DNA of 64,000 nt from Burkholderia cepacia (GCF_001039005.1 NZ_LDWR01000017.1:148804-212803), one strand, 5' to 3'. Shown: positions 46,903-55,094, numbered from the stretch's first letter. Program-made: numbers and translations. The notes: generated by a model from the sequence alone, not told the origin.

Positions 46903-48284
46903 GTGACGAGGTTCGATGTGACGGCCGCGTTGCGCGCGGCCGGCAAACGCTGCATGCGCTTGCCGCGGCCGTGCTCGCCGGCCTGGCGCTCGCGGCCCAT
47001 GCCGCGCCGGCCGACACGGTCCTGCTCCCCGGCGCGCCGCCGTCGCGCGTCGTCGACACGATCGGCAACGGCACGCCGCAGGTGACGGGCAAGATCGATG
47101 CGGCCACCGCGCGCTTCGCGCCCGACCCGACGCTCGTCGCGCTCGGCCGCCGGATTTTCTTCGACCCGCGGCTGTCCGAGCCGCGCGGCATGTCGTGTGC
47201 GGGCTGCCATGATCCGGGCCGCGCGTTCGCGCCGACGCTGTCGGCCGCATCGCTCGCGGGGCCCGGCGTGCCGGAAGGCAGTCGGCACGGGCGTTTCAGC
47301 CAGCGCAATGCGCCGTCGCTGCTCTATGTGCGCTACGTGCCGCGCCGCCACTTCTACCAGGACGACGATGCGCCCGCGCCGTCGCCGTTCGGCGGCCTGT
47401 TCAGCGACGGCCGCGCGGATACGCTCGCCGAGCAGATCCGCGGGCCGCTGTTCGATTCGAACGAGATGAACAACCGGTCGCCGGCCGCGCTGCTGCGCAA
47501 GGTCGATGCGACCGAGCTCGCGCCCGATCTCGCCGCGCGTTTCGGTGCACCGGTGCGGCGCGATCCCGAACAACTGGTGCGCGCGCTGGGTTCGGCCGTC
47601 GAGGCCTATCTTCAGAGCGACGAGATGGCGCCGTTCACGTCGCGCTTCGACACGTTCCTGCGCACGCGCAAGCCGCTTGCGCCTGCCGAGATGCGCGGCC
47701 TCGCGCTGTTCCGGAATCCGGACAAGGGCAACTGCATGACCTGCCATACGCTATCGGAGACCTCGAGCCGCCCGGAGCGCTCGCTCTTCACCGATTTCGG
47801 TTATGACGCTATCGCGGTGCCGCGCAATCGCGCGCTGCCGGCAAACCGCGATCCGCGCCATTTCGACAATGGGCTGTGCGACACCGCGCGTCGGCTGCGC
47901 TGGCCCGAGCCGACGCAATGGTGCGGCTACCTGCGCACGCCGGGGCTGCGCAACGTCGCGGTCAAGCAGACGTTCATGCACAACGGCGTGTTCACGACGC
48001 TGCGCGATACGGTCGCGTTCTACAACACGCGCTCGACCGACCCCGGTTTCTGGTACCACGGCGCCACGACGTTCGACGACGTGCCGGCCGCCTATCGCGG
48101 CAACATCAACGTCAATTCGACGCCGATGAATCGCCGGCCCGGTACGCCGCCCGCGCTGACCGACGCGGAAATCGACGACATCGTCGCATTCCTCGGCACG
48201 CTGACCGACGCGCGCTATACGGGCATCGCCGCGCCTGCTGCTCCCGCCGCACGGATCACCGGAGCCGCCGTGCCGGCGCGCTGA
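46899..48284 (+). CDS. Di-haem cytochrome c peroxidase / MauG-family protein
   Basis: A 461-residue protein from a GTG at 46899 that overlaps the preceding stop (GTGA); no in-frame ATG exists before the first haem motif. A hydrophobic signal (LHALAAAVLAGLALAAHAAPAD) sends it to the periplasm. Two c-haem sites are CAGCH (C100, C103, H104) and CMTCH (C279, C282, H283). Family segments LGRRIFFDPRLS, LRTPGLRNVAVKQTFMHNGV (in blocks LRTPGLRNV and FMHNGVF) and DIVAFLGTLTD are conserved. Such proteins reduce peroxide or carry out post-translational oxidations (MauG, MbnH). Translational coupling to a metallophosphoesterase lipoprotein is unusual and suggests joint periplasmic work. Confidence 0.88.
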   Translation: MSDEVRCDGRVARGRQTLHALAAAVLAGLALAAHAAPADTVLLPGAPPSRVVDTIGNGTPQVTGKIDAATARFAPDPTLVALGRRIFFDPRLSEPRGMSCAGCHDPGRAFAPTLSAASLAGPGVPEGSRHGRFSQRNAPSLLYVRYVPRRHFYQDDDAPAPSPFGGLFSDGRADTLAEQIRGPLFDSNEMNNRSPAALLRKVDATELAPDLAARFGAPVRRDPEQLVRALGSAVEAYLQSDEMAPFTSRFDTFLRTRKPLAPAEMRGLALFRNPDKGNCMTCHTLSETSSRPERSLFTDFGYDAIAVPRNRALPANRDPRHFDNGLCDTARRLRWPEPTQWCGYLRTPGLRNVAVKQTFMHNGVFTTLRDTVAFYNTRSTDPGFWYHGATTFDDVPAAYRGNINVNSTPMNRRPGTPPALTDAEIDDIVAFLGTLTDARYTGIAAPAAPAARITGAAVPAR

Positions 48285-48318
48285 CCCTGGCCGAACGGCC
48301 AATCGCACGCGCGCCCGC

Positions 48319-48370
48319 TTGCAGTCGCCTCATATACTGGTTATATTTACAGTACTGTATTTATGAACAG
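48319..48370 (+). promoter_or_regulatory. SOS promoter with two tandem LexA boxes
   Basis: TTGCAG (48319-48324), a 17-base spacer and TATATT (48342-48347) form a good sigma70 promoter. Box 1, CTGGTTATATTTACAG (48337-48352), overlaps the -10 and is flanked as TACTG...CAGTA exactly like the E. coli consensus. Box 2, CTGTATTTATGAACAG (48355-48370), follows 2 bases later over the expected start site. Both are perfect CTG-N10-CAG. Paired LexA boxes are known from tightly silenced colicin genes. The target is the 91-residue gene at 48382. Confidence 0.85.
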
Positions 48371-48381
48371 TGAGGTGCGCG

Positions 48382-48657
48382 ATGGAACATCTGGTCCGTA
48401 TCGTCAACGACACCGATCGCCAAGTGCTGGCGTGGCTTCGCGCGCAGGCCGGCGATGCCCGCGTCGAGCGCGCGGCGCGCCAGCTCGGGCATACGCGCAA
48501 GCCATTCCCGTCCGCCGTATGCCGGTATCTGGGCATGAGCGTGCCGGCTACGCTGCGCCCGGCCACCCAGCCGCGCGCCGCACGCGATTTCTCGGTTGGT
48601 GATCGTTACCTGTCGCTGATCCGCCAGCACCTCGCCACGCACTCGGCCGGCCGCTGA
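48382..48657 (+). CDS. Small SOS-regulated protein of unknown function
   Basis: A 91-residue, strongly basic protein: MEHLVRIVNDTDRQVLAWLR at the start, a second helical region ARVERAARQLGHTRKP, then SAVCRYLGMSVP and the C-terminal helix GDRYLSLIRQHLATHSAGR. It has no signal peptide and no recognised domain. The arginine-rich helices would suit DNA or RNA contact. The ATG at 48382 has GAGG 6 bases upstream; an in-frame GTG at 48370 would lie inside LexA box 2. Two adjacent LexA boxes directly upstream make it a DNA-damage-induced gene. A repair accessory, a polymerase or division modulator, or a toxin-like product are all possible; none is shown by sequence. Confidence 0.75.
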   Translation: MEHLVRIVNDTDRQVLAWLRAQAGDARVERAARQLGHTRKPFPSAVCRYLGMSVPATLRPATQPRAARDFSVGDRYLSLIRQHLATHSAGR

Positions 48658-48744
48658 AGTGGCGGCGTCCGCCCGCTACGGTGGCACGGCAAGCCGAGGC
48701 TGGACGACCGCGAATGCACGAAGCCCGGCCGGCAGCCGCCGCGC

Positions 48745-50229
48745 TTACGCAGCAGCAGCCGCTTCGCGTATGAGGCGCCCGAGCGTTTCGAAAGCCGCCT
48801 CGTGCACCGCATCGAACACGCGCGTGCAGGCGAGCCGGATATAGGCGTCGAAGCGGTCGGAATTCGAGAAGATCGAACCGGGCGCGATCTTGACGCCGTG
48901 TGCCAGCGCGGCATCGAACAGCGCATCGGAACGCACACCGTCCGGCAACGCGATCCACAGCAGCATCCCGCCCGGCGGCTGGTTCATCCGGGTTCCGGCC
49001 GGGAAATGCCGTGCAATCGCGTCGATCGTCACGTCGCGCTGTACGCGCAACTGCTCGCGGAACCGGTGCAGATGGCGATCGAACGCGCCCGAGCCGACGA
49101 ATTCGGCCGCAACGGCCTGCAGCAACGCGGCGTTGTGCCGGCTGTGGGCGAACTTCAGCATCTTCACGCGCGCATGCCAGCGCCCCGCGCTCACCCAGCC
49201 GAGCCGCATCCCGGGGGCCAGCACCTTGTTGAACGACGGGCAGTAAATCACCGTGCCGTCGCGGTCCCAAGCCTTGACCGGCTTGACCGTCTGCGGCGCT
49301 TCGACGAGCTCGCGATAAGGCTCGTCCTCGATCACGGCCACGCCGTGGCGCGAACACAGCGCGACGAGCGTGGCCTTGCGCTCGTCGGGCATCACGCAGC
49401 CGAGCGGGTTTTGCAGGTTCGGCACGACGACCACCGCACGAATATCCGGATACGCGGCCAGCGCCACTTCGAGCGCCTCGATCGACAGGCCGGTCGTCGG
49501 GCTGGCCGGGATTTCGAGCGCGCGCAGGCCGAGGCTTTCGAGCAACTGGATCAAGCCGAAGAAGGCCGGCGATTCGATCGCGATCGTGTCGCCGGGGCGC
49601 GCGACCGCACGCAGTGCGAGATTCACGGCGTCGACGCCACCGCTCGTCGACATCACGTCGTCCGGCGACACGGTCACGCCGTACGACAGCGCGCGTTTGG
49701 CCATCGTCTGCCGAAATTCGGGCGAACCGCCGACGGGCCCCGCGTCGGTCAGCAATGTGGGCTTGCGACGTAGCAACCGGATCGCCAGCGCCTGCAGGCG
49801 CTCGGTCGGATACAGCGTGGCCAGTGCGGACGCGCCGCCGAGATTCAATGCATCGGTCGCCGCGTTGGCGCGGTCGATCACGCGCGACACGCGTTCGTGC
49901 AGGCCCGCATACGGCGGCTCGACGCTCAGCGGCGGTCCGTCGCTTTCCGGCAGCGTGGCCAGCGCGGCTGACGCGCGGCGCCGCACGAAGTACCCCGAGC
50001 GCGGCTTTGCCTCGCACCAGCCCGTATCCTCGAGCCGGCGGAACGCCTGAATCGCGGTCGACAGGCTCACGCCGTGCTGCGCCATGAACGCGCGCACCGA
50101 CGGCATCCGGTCGCCGGGCGACAGCGTGCCGGCCGCGATGATGCGGCGGTAATGCTCGGCGAGCCGTTCGTAAAGCGGCTCGCCGTCCATCGGCAAAAGC
50201 GTGCGGGATGCATCGGTAAAAGGCGTCAT
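48745..50229 (-). CDS. MocR-type (GntR HTH + aminotransferase) PLP-dependent regulator
   Basis: A 494-residue fusion. The N-terminal GntR winged helix reads LYERLAEHYRRIIAAGTLSP, GDRMPSVRAFMAQHGVSLST and AIQAFRRLEDTG. The C-terminal fold type I aminotransferase domain holds the PLP region: Asp/Tyr in VIEDEPYRELV, the Schiff-base Lys in CPSFNKVLAPGMRLGW, and the Arg near the C-terminus. MocR proteins sense PLP-linked metabolites (PdxR, GabR, TauR, DdlR). The start at 50229 is taken as the family N-terminus; 50238 is equally in frame. It is divergent from a DUF2917 gene with repeated ACAGATTC sites between them. Confidence 0.9.
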   Translation of the reverse strand: MTPFTDASRTLLPMDGEPLYERLAEHYRRIIAAGTLSPGDRMPSVRAFMAQHGVSLSTAIQAFRRLEDTGWCEAKPRSGYFVRRRASAALATLPESDGPPLSVEPPYAGLHERVSRVIDRANAATDALNLGGASALATLYPTERLQALAIRLLRRKPTLLTDAGPVGGSPEFRQTMAKRALSYGVTVSPDDVMSTSGGVDAVNLALRAVARPGDTIAIESPAFFGLIQLLESLGLRALEIPASPTTGLSIEALEVALAAYPDIRAVVVVPNLQNPLGCVMPDERKATLVALCSRHGVAVIEDEPYRELVEAPQTVKPVKAWDRDGTVIYCPSFNKVLAPGMRLGWVSAGRWHARVKMLKFAHSRHNAALLQAVAAEFVGSGAFDRHLHRFREQLRVQRDVTIDAIARHFPAGTRMNQPPGGMLLWIALPDGVRSDALFDAALAHGVKIAPGSIFSNSDRFDAYIRLACTRVFDAVHEAAFETLGRLIREAAAAA

Positions 50230-50268
50230 GCGGGCCATCGTGCCCGCGCGGCCAAGGGCACGCCAGAT

Positions 50269-50349
50269 ACAGATTCGGGGCAAACCCACCGATACAGCGA
50301 TGAAAAATCGTCGCCTGCACCGCAACAGATTCCCGTCCCCTGAATCTGT
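50269..50349. promoter_or_regulatory. Repeated ACAGATTC sites in the MocR/DUF2917 gap
   Basis: ACAGATTC occurs at 50269-50276 and 50325-50332 in the same orientation and inverted at 50342-50349 (GAATCTGT), the last two forming a perfect palindrome with a 9-base spacer. MocR regulators typically bind direct repeats in such divergent gaps, so this is the probable operator. Confidence 0.5.
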
Positions 50350-50432
50350 CGTGCCCGTGCCCGTTTCCCTAACCTGATTGCACGCTGTCGCCTCGCCGTC
50401 GCGGGGCCGCGCAACCGGGAAAAGGAATCGCC

Positions 50433-50783
50433 ATGCGGACGCAACATCTCCGGCTCGACGCCGGGCAAAGCCACTTTGCGTGGTTCGACAAGGGCAGCCA
50501 GGTGATCGTGCTGGACGGCGCACTCGCGGTGACGCTACGTCACGGCGGGCTCGACTGGCTACCCGACGCGCCGCAGTACGTTCGCCGCGTGCTCGACGAA
50601 GGCGAATGCCTGACGTTCGAGACGGCCGGCCACGTGGCGTTATCGGCCGGCGGCGCGGGCGCGGTCAGCACGACGGTCGTGGAACCTGCCGGCCGGCCCG
50701 GCGCACTCGCGGCGTGGCGCGCGATCCTGCGCCGGCTGTCCGGGCGGGTGCGTGGCGGCCATCATGCGCGCGAGCAGTCCTGA
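50433..50783 (+). CDS. DUF2917 protein
   Basis: A 116-residue protein matching the DUF2917 pattern: a short beta-rich domain with FAWFDKGSQVIVLDGALAVT, a conserved Trp (GLDWLPD) and LDEGECLTFETAGHVALSA, which resembles a small cupin-like fold. The function of DUF2917 is unknown. The gene is divergent from a MocR regulator, a pairing that suggests direct control. No signal peptide. Confidence 0.7.
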   Translation: MRTQHLRLDAGQSHFAWFDKGSQVIVLDGALAVTLRHGGLDWLPDAPQYVRRVLDEGECLTFETAGHVALSAGGAGAVSTTVVEPAGRPGALAAWRAILRRLSGRVRGGHHAREQS

Positions 50784-50924
50784 CATCGCCACTTGCTTCG
50801 TCACGACGGGCGTCACGCAGCCACCGCGTCATTCAGCGATGTGCGGGCGCGATCCGGTCCGGCCATCCCCATCCGCAGACCTCAACGGCTGCCGCTGTCT
50901 GCCCGGCACGCGGCAGCGCCACGC

Positions 50925-51347
50925 TCACCGCGCGCTCCTGCGCCGCTCGGCCCATTCGAATACCGCCATCCCGGCCAGCATCGCGGCGACGAACACGATC
51001 CCCTTGGCCGACCCAAGGCCGATCGACACGATCGCGGGCCCCGGGCAGAACCCGGCAATCCCCCAGCCGATGCCGAACACGGCGCTCCCGGCAACCAGGC
51101 GCACGGTGACCGCCCTCGCGGCCGGCAACTGCATCGGCAAGCCGAGCCACGACCGCGTCCGGCGCTTCGCCCAGGCGAACGCGAACACGGCCACGCCCGT
51201 CGCGCCGGCCATCACGAACGCGAGCGACGGATCCCAGCGCCCCGCCAGGTCGAGAAAGCCGAGCACCTTCTGCGGATTGGCCATGCCCGACACGATGAGG
51301 CCGACGCCGAACAGCAGCCCCGCCAGAAACGCGAATCCTGCCTGCAT
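50925..51347 (-). CDS. YeeE/YedE-family membrane protein, second half-type (DUF6691)
   Basis: A 140-residue protein with four hydrophobic segments: FAFLAGLLFGVGLIVSGMAN at the start, LAFVMAGATGVAVFAFAW, TVRLVAGSAVFGIGWGIAGF with CPGPAIVSIGLG, and GIVFVAAMLAGMAVFEWAE. GMANPQKVLGFLD and GFCPGPAI are the family's conserved blocks; Cys in the latter is typical. With the preceding gene it would form a two-part YeeE/YedE (PmpA/PmpB-type) carrier for thiosulfate or other reduced sulfur. The two genes are one base apart. Confidence 0.85.
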   Translation of the reverse strand: MQAGFAFLAGLLFGVGLIVSGMANPQKVLGFLDLAGRWDPSLAFVMAGATGVAVFAFAWAKRRTRSWLGLPMQLPAARAVTVRLVAGSAVFGIGWGIAGFCPGPAIVSIGLGSAKGIVFVAAMLAGMAVFEWAERRRSAR

Positions 51348-51348
51348 G

Positions 51349-51783
51349 TCAGCCTCCCAGCACGTGCCGCCGCACGAATACGGTCACGAAGCCCGCGACC
51401 ATGAAGACTGCCGTCGCGACCACCGAGCGCAACGCGCCGCGCGACATCCCGCAAACGCCGTGGCCGCTCGTGCATCCGCCTGCGTACCGCGTGCCGATTC
51501 CGACCAGCAGCCCGGCCGCCAGCAGGTCGAACCAGCCTGCATCGACCTGCGGCGTCAGGCCGGCTCCGGCGACGCGCATCATCAGCGGTGCGACGATCAG
51601 CCCGGCGACGAACGCGACACGCCAGTCGCGCTCGCCGGCGCTCGCCGTAAACAGGCCGCCGACGATGCCGCTGATGCCGGCAATCCGGCCGTTGAACGCA
51701 ATGAGCCATGCGGCGGCAAGCCCGATCAGCACGCCGCCGGCGAGCGACAGCCACGGCGTGACATGAAGCGCATCAATCTGCAC
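51349..51783 (-). CDS. YeeE/YedE-family membrane protein, first half-type
   Basis: A 144-residue protein with four hydrophobic segments. The signature GGCTSGHGVCGMSRGALRS (conserved Cys in GGCTSGHGVCG) identifies the YeeE/YedE sulfur-transport family, in which that Cys contacts thiosulfate. Another block is AFNGRIAGISGIVGGL. It begins inside the 3' end of the ArsR/BigR-type gene (11-base overlap) and ends one base before the second half. In Xylella and Agrobacterium, BigR-controlled operons carry the same pair with persulfide dioxygenase; no dioxygenase gene is seen here. Confidence 0.87.
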   Translation of the reverse strand: MQIDALHVTPWLSLAGGVLIGLAAAWLIAFNGRIAGISGIVGGLFTASAGERDWRVAFVAGLIVAPLMMRVAGAGLTPQVDAGWFDLLAAGLLVGIGTRYAGGCTSGHGVCGMSRGALRSVVATAVFMVAGFVTVFVRRHVLGG

Positions 51784-52123
51784 GTCGTTTCCCCTTCGCG
51801 GCCGGGCCGCAGAACTGTTCGTACAGCACGCCCATCACCGCGATCGCGGCCGGGCTGTCGAGCGAATAATGGATGTTCTTGCCTTCACGGCGCGTACGGA
51901 CCAGCGCGTTGTCCCGCAACACGCCGAGCTGCTGCGACAGCGTCGGCTGGCGGATGTCCAGCTTCGTCTCGAGATCGCTCACGCACCGCTCGCCCTGCGA
52001 CAGTTCGCACAGCAGCAGCAACCGATCGGGATTCGACAGCACCTTGAGCAGCGCGCAGGCCGATTCGGCGGCTGCGCGCATCTGGTCGGGCTCGGGCAGC
52101 CCGGCGGGAAGATCGTCGTCCAT
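51773..52123 (-). CDS. ArsR-family sulfide/persulfide sensor (BigR/SqrR type)
   Basis: A 116-residue winged-helix repressor: LLKVLSNPDRLLLLCELSQG, CVSDLETKLDIRQPTLSQQL and VLRDNALVRTRREGKNIHYS. Cys39 and Cys105 lie 66 residues apart, the same distance as the redox pair Cys41/Cys107 of SqrR, which form a tetrasulfide with persulfides; metal-binding Cys pairs of ArsR arsenic sensors are absent. It leads an operon with two YeeE/YedE genes, and a long inverted repeat lies just upstream. It should repress sulfur import or export until reactive sulfur rises. Confidence 0.87.
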   Translation of the reverse strand: MDDDLPAGLPEPDQMRAAAESACALLKVLSNPDRLLLLCELSQGERCVSDLETKLDIRQPTLSQQLGVLRDNALVRTRREGKNIHYSLDSPAAIAVMGVLYEQFCGPAAKGKRRAD

Positions 52124-52144
52124 CAGCGCAGGATGACAATTAAA

Positions 52145-52180
52145 GAATCAATATTATATCAATTTATAGAATATTGATTC
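52145..52180. promoter_or_regulatory. Operator/promoter of the ArsR-YeeE operon
   Basis: GAATCAATATT (52145-52155) and AATATTGATTC (52170-52180) are perfect inverse copies with a 14-base AT-only-like spacer, in the only strongly AT-rich spot of this region. A TATAAT hexamer on the minus strand (52153-52158) overlaps the proximal half. Binding of the ArsR protein here would block the promoter. Confidence 0.75.
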
Positions 52181-52257
52181 CGGCTGCTTGCCTGGCAGCG
52201 ACCTTGTGCGCTCCTCGGGCCTGTTCAGGCTTGCTCGCCCGCGTCGCACTGGCGTGA

Positions 52258-52428
52258 ACCGCGTCGAGCGCCAGCCTCCTGCCGATGGAGCGCCAAAGCC
52301 AGCGCGCGGTGTCGATGGTCTGGCACCCCGACAACGCGAATCGCGCGGCCGTGGCCGCGACGATCGAGTGCCTGTGCGCCTGTGCCGCGCCTCAGATGGG
52401 CGGATGGCCCAAAGTGAAGATGGAGTGA
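52258..52428 (+). pseudogene. Remnant of a LysR-type regulator C-terminus
   Basis: An open frame without a start (stop codon at 52255) reads SLLPMERQSQRAVSMVWHPD, NANRAAVAATIECLCACAAP and ends at a TGA. The phrase R-AVS-M-VW-HPDNAN followed by a hydrophobic helix resembles the last 40 residues of LysR effector domains. No HTH or upstream domain is left. It lies next to the hydroxyproline genes, which have no obvious regulator of their own here, so it may be the decayed regulator of that cluster. The call rests on a short match. Confidence 0.35.
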
Positions 52429-52471
52429 ATGGCGCGGCCCGGCGCGAACCGGGCCGCTTCTCCGTGAAACA

Positions 52472-53740
52472 TCACGCGCTGTCGCACGACGCCGCGCCGT
52501 CCAGCATCAGCGTGCCCACCCGCGCGGGCACGAGCGGTGTGCGCGGCGCGGGCGGCGTCCAGCCGAACAGCGCCTGCGCGGCCGCGCCGCACACGCGGCC
52601 CTGGCACGCGCCCATCCCGCAGCGCGACTGCAGCTTCGCGGCCGTCCAGCCCGGTTCGCGGGCGACCGCATCGAAACGCACATCCTCGCAGCGGCACAGC
52701 AGCGTATCGGGCCGCGCGAGCCGGCGTATCGGCTCGCGGATCGCGAAACGCTCGCGTACGGCATCTGCAAACGCCTGCCAGTGCGCTCGCCGCGCGACGA
52801 GCGCAGCCAACGGCGCCGTCTGCCCGGTCGCCGCATAACCGGCAATTTCACCTTCGACCATCGCCAGCTCGCTGCCGCCGACGCCCGTGCACTCGCCGGC
52901 TGCGAAGTGCCCGTCGCGGCTCGTGCGCTGGTGCGCATCGACCGCCACGGCACCATTCTCGATCCGGCAGCCGAGATGGCTCGGCAGCACGGTGTTCGGC
53001 ACGAGGCCGAAACCGCACGCGAGCCGGTCGCAATCGACGTCGAACTCGCGATCGCCGTGGCGGATCCGCACGCGTTCGAGCCGCTTGTCACCGAACGCTT
53101 CGACAACGTGCGCATCCGGCCGATAGGCAGCCGTCACGAGCTTCGCGGCCTGCGCGAGCTTCGACGGCCAGCGCCACAGCCCCGCGCCGAAGCCGGCCAC
53201 GTCACCCCAGGCGGCCTGTTCGAGCACATGCGACACGCGCGCGCCGGCCTGGCGTGCCGTCGCCGCGCTCGCCAGCAGCAGCGGCCCGCTGCCCGCGATC
53301 ACCGTGCGCTGCCCGCGCACGTCGAGGCCGTACTTGATCAGTGCCTGTAGGCCGCCCGCGCCGGTAACGCCCGGCAGCGTCCAGCCCGGAAACGGCAGCA
53401 GCAACTCGCGGGCGCCGCAGCAGAGAATCAGCGTCCGGTAGTCGAGCAGCAGCCCGCGTTCGTCGTCCTCGAGCAGCAGCGTGCCCGGCTGGGTTTCGGC
53501 GACGATGCGCGTCGCCGCGAGATGCGTGACGTTCGGTTGCCGCAAGACGGCGAGACGTTCGGCGGCGGCCGGCGTCGGCGCGACAGTGGCCGCCTGCCGC
53601 CAGATCTGCCCGCCCGCACGCGGGTTGTCGTCGACGATCGCGACCGTCGCGCCGCTCTTTGCGGCAGCCCGCGCGGCCGACAGCCCGGCCGGGCCCGCGC
53701 CGACGATCGCGACGTCGACGCTCAGTCGTTCCTGTTTCAT
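52472..53740 (-). CDS. lhpE: D-hydroxyproline dehydrogenase, FAD/BFD-type subunit
   Basis: A 422-residue pyridine-nucleotide-disulphide-oxidoreductase-type flavoprotein. The FAD dinucleotide fold is VDVAIVGAGPAGLSAARAAA, a second nucleotide fold is RTVIAGSGPLLLASAATARQ, and FAAGECTGVGG is the FAD ribityl contact. The C-terminus is a BFD-like [2Fe-2S] domain with cysteines in LCRCEDVRF and CGMGACQGRVC. This architecture is that of HcnB/opine-oxidase alpha subunits and of LhpE in the three-part D-hydroxyproline dehydrogenase. The ATG overlaps the ferredoxin stop (ATGA). It works with the two genes before it to oxidise cis-4-hydroxy-D-proline to the pyrroline. The symbol follows P. aeruginosa usage. 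Confidence 0.85.
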   Translation of the reverse strand: MKQERLSVDVAIVGAGPAGLSAARAAAKSGATVAIVDDNPRAGGQIWRQAATVAPTPAAAERLAVLRQPNVTHLAATRIVAETQPGTLLLEDDERGLLLDYRTLILCCGARELLLPFPGWTLPGVTGAGGLQALIKYGLDVRGQRTVIAGSGPLLLASAATARQAGARVSHVLEQAAWGDVAGFGAGLWRWPSKLAQAAKLVTAAYRPDAHVVEAFGDKRLERVRIRHGDREFDVDCDRLACGFGLVPNTVLPSHLGCRIENGAVAVDAHQRTSRDGHFAAGECTGVGGSELAMVEGEIAGYAATGQTAPLAALVARRAHWQAFADAVRERFAIREPIRRLARPDTLLCRCEDVRFDAVAREPGWTAAKLQSRCGMGACQGRVCGAAAQALFGWTPPAPRTPLVPARVGTLMLDGAASCDSA

Positions 53741-53970
53741 CGCGTCCGCTCCACCCGCATCCCGTCGCGGCACAGCGTCTGGCAAGCCAGCCGGCGCCGG
53801 CCGTCGATCGTCATCCTGCACTCCTGGCAGATGCCCATGCCGCAAAACGGCGCACGCGCCGCACCCGTGCACGACACGCGCGTCGTGTCGTCGCCGCTCG
53901 CCGCGACAGCGGCCGCGACGGTCGCGCCGTCGGCCACCGTCAGCGCGCGGCCGTCCAGATGAATGATCAT
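53737..53970 (-). CDS. lhpF: [2Fe-2S] ferredoxin-like subunit of D-hydroxyproline dehydrogenase
   Basis: A 77-residue 2Fe-2S protein of HcnA type: [20 protein letters not shown] at the start, then cysteines in VSCTG, FCGMGICQEC and LACQTLC. The last group and the C-x4-C-x2-C pattern match plant-type ferredoxin subunits of opine/hydroxyproline dehydrogenases. It overlaps both neighbours by ATGA-type junctions, so the three subunits are translated in a fixed ratio. It should pass electrons between the two flavin subunits. Confidence 0.87.
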   Translation of the reverse strand: MIIHLDGRALTVADGATVAAAVAASGDDTTRVSCTGAARAPFCGMGICQECRMTIDGRRRLACQTLCRDGMRVERTR

Positions 53971-55094
53971 GTCAGCGCTCCGGCTACGGGGGACGCGGTC
54001 AGGAAGCGTCCCGGCAAATACGGTTCGATCTCGATGGCCGGCCGTTCGCCGGTCATCAGCGCGGCAACGAGCCGCGCACTGCCCGGCGCCGTCGTCACAC
54101 CGAGCCCTTCGTGCCCGACCGCGAGCCACACGCCCGGCCGCGCCGGGTGCTCGCCGAGCAGCGGCAGGCCGTCGGGGCTCGCCGAACGGAATCCCGTCCA
54201 TGCGCGGATCCCGTTCAGGTCGGCCAGATCCGGCAGATAACCGACCGCGCGGCGCAGCATGCGCGCGAGCACGGGCGGCTCGACGCGGGCATCCTCGGTG
54301 TCGAACTGACGCGACGAGCCGATCAGCAACTGGCCGGTCGGCCGCGGCTGCACGTTGAACGCGACCGACGTGCCGTCGCTCGCGTGTGCGCTCGCCGCAT
54401 AACCGAGTTCGACGAGCTGGTGCGACACCTGGCCCGGATAGCGGTCGGTAATGAGCAAATGGCCTTTTTTCGGGCGCAGCGGCAACTCGGGCAACAACGT
54501 GCGTGCCGCGACGCCGTTCGCGACGACCACGCGCTCCGCACGCAGCGTGTCGCCGCTCGCGAGCGTCACGCTCGGGCCATCGACCGCAACGGCCCTGTCG
54601 CGGCGCAACGTGATGCGCGGTGCGCGCTGCAACAGCCAGTTCGCGGTGACGGGCGCGTAGAGGATCGCGTCGCCGGGAATCTTCAGCGCGCCGCCGAGGC
54701 CCACGCGCAGCATCGGCTCCAGTTGCGCGAGCGGTGCCGCGCCGATCAACTCGCCCGCCACGCCGTGCGCGGCAAGCGTCGCCTGCTTCACGCGGGCCAG
54801 ATCCATCTCGTGCGCATCGGCCGCGAGCCACAGCGTGCCGCAGTTGCGGTACGCGCAGCCTTCCGGCATCTCGCCGCTCAACGCGCGCCACAGCTCGATC
54901 GAGTAATGGCTCAGCGCGAGCTCCGCCGCGTTGTCGTCCATCGCGACGAGGTGGCCCATCCCCGCGCCGGTCGCGCCGCCGCTCGCGTCGTCGACGACGA
55001 GCACGCGCAGCCCGCGCTGCGCGAGTTCGTGCGCGCACGCCGCGCCGACGATGCCGGCGCCGATCACGACGACGTCGGTCCTTGTTTCGCTCAC
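53967..55094 (-). CDS. lhpB: D-hydroxyproline dehydrogenase, DAAO-type flavoprotein subunit
   Basis: A 375-residue FAD oxidoreductase of the D-amino-acid-oxidase/SoxB fold. The N-terminal dinucleotide-binding motif is [54 protein letters not shown] (blocks [10 protein letters not shown] and DGLPLLGE) and [19 protein letters not shown] (block [13 protein letters not shown]) are the C-terminal FAD and substrate contacts. The start is a GTG at 55094 that overlaps the epimerase stop (GTGA). It is the catalytic subunit that takes the epimerised hydroxyproline. Confidence 0.87.
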   Translation of the reverse strand: MSETRTDVVVIGAGIVGAACAHELAQRGLRVLVVDDASGGATGAGMGHLVAMDDNAAELALSHYSIELWRALSGEMPEGCAYRNCGTLWLAADAHEMDLARVKQATLAAHGVAGELIGAAPLAQLEPMLRVGLGGALKIPGDAILYAPVTANWLLQRAPRITLRRDRAVAVDGPSVTLASGDTLRAERVVVANGVAARTLLPELPLRPKKGHLLITDRYPGQVSHQLVELGYAASAHASDGTSVAFNVQPRPTGQLLIGSSRQFDTEDARVEPPVLARMLRRAVGYLPDLADLNGIRAWTGFRSASPDGLPLLGEHPARPGVWLAVGHEGLGVTTAPGSARLVAALMTGERPAIEIEPYLPGRFLTASPVAGALT

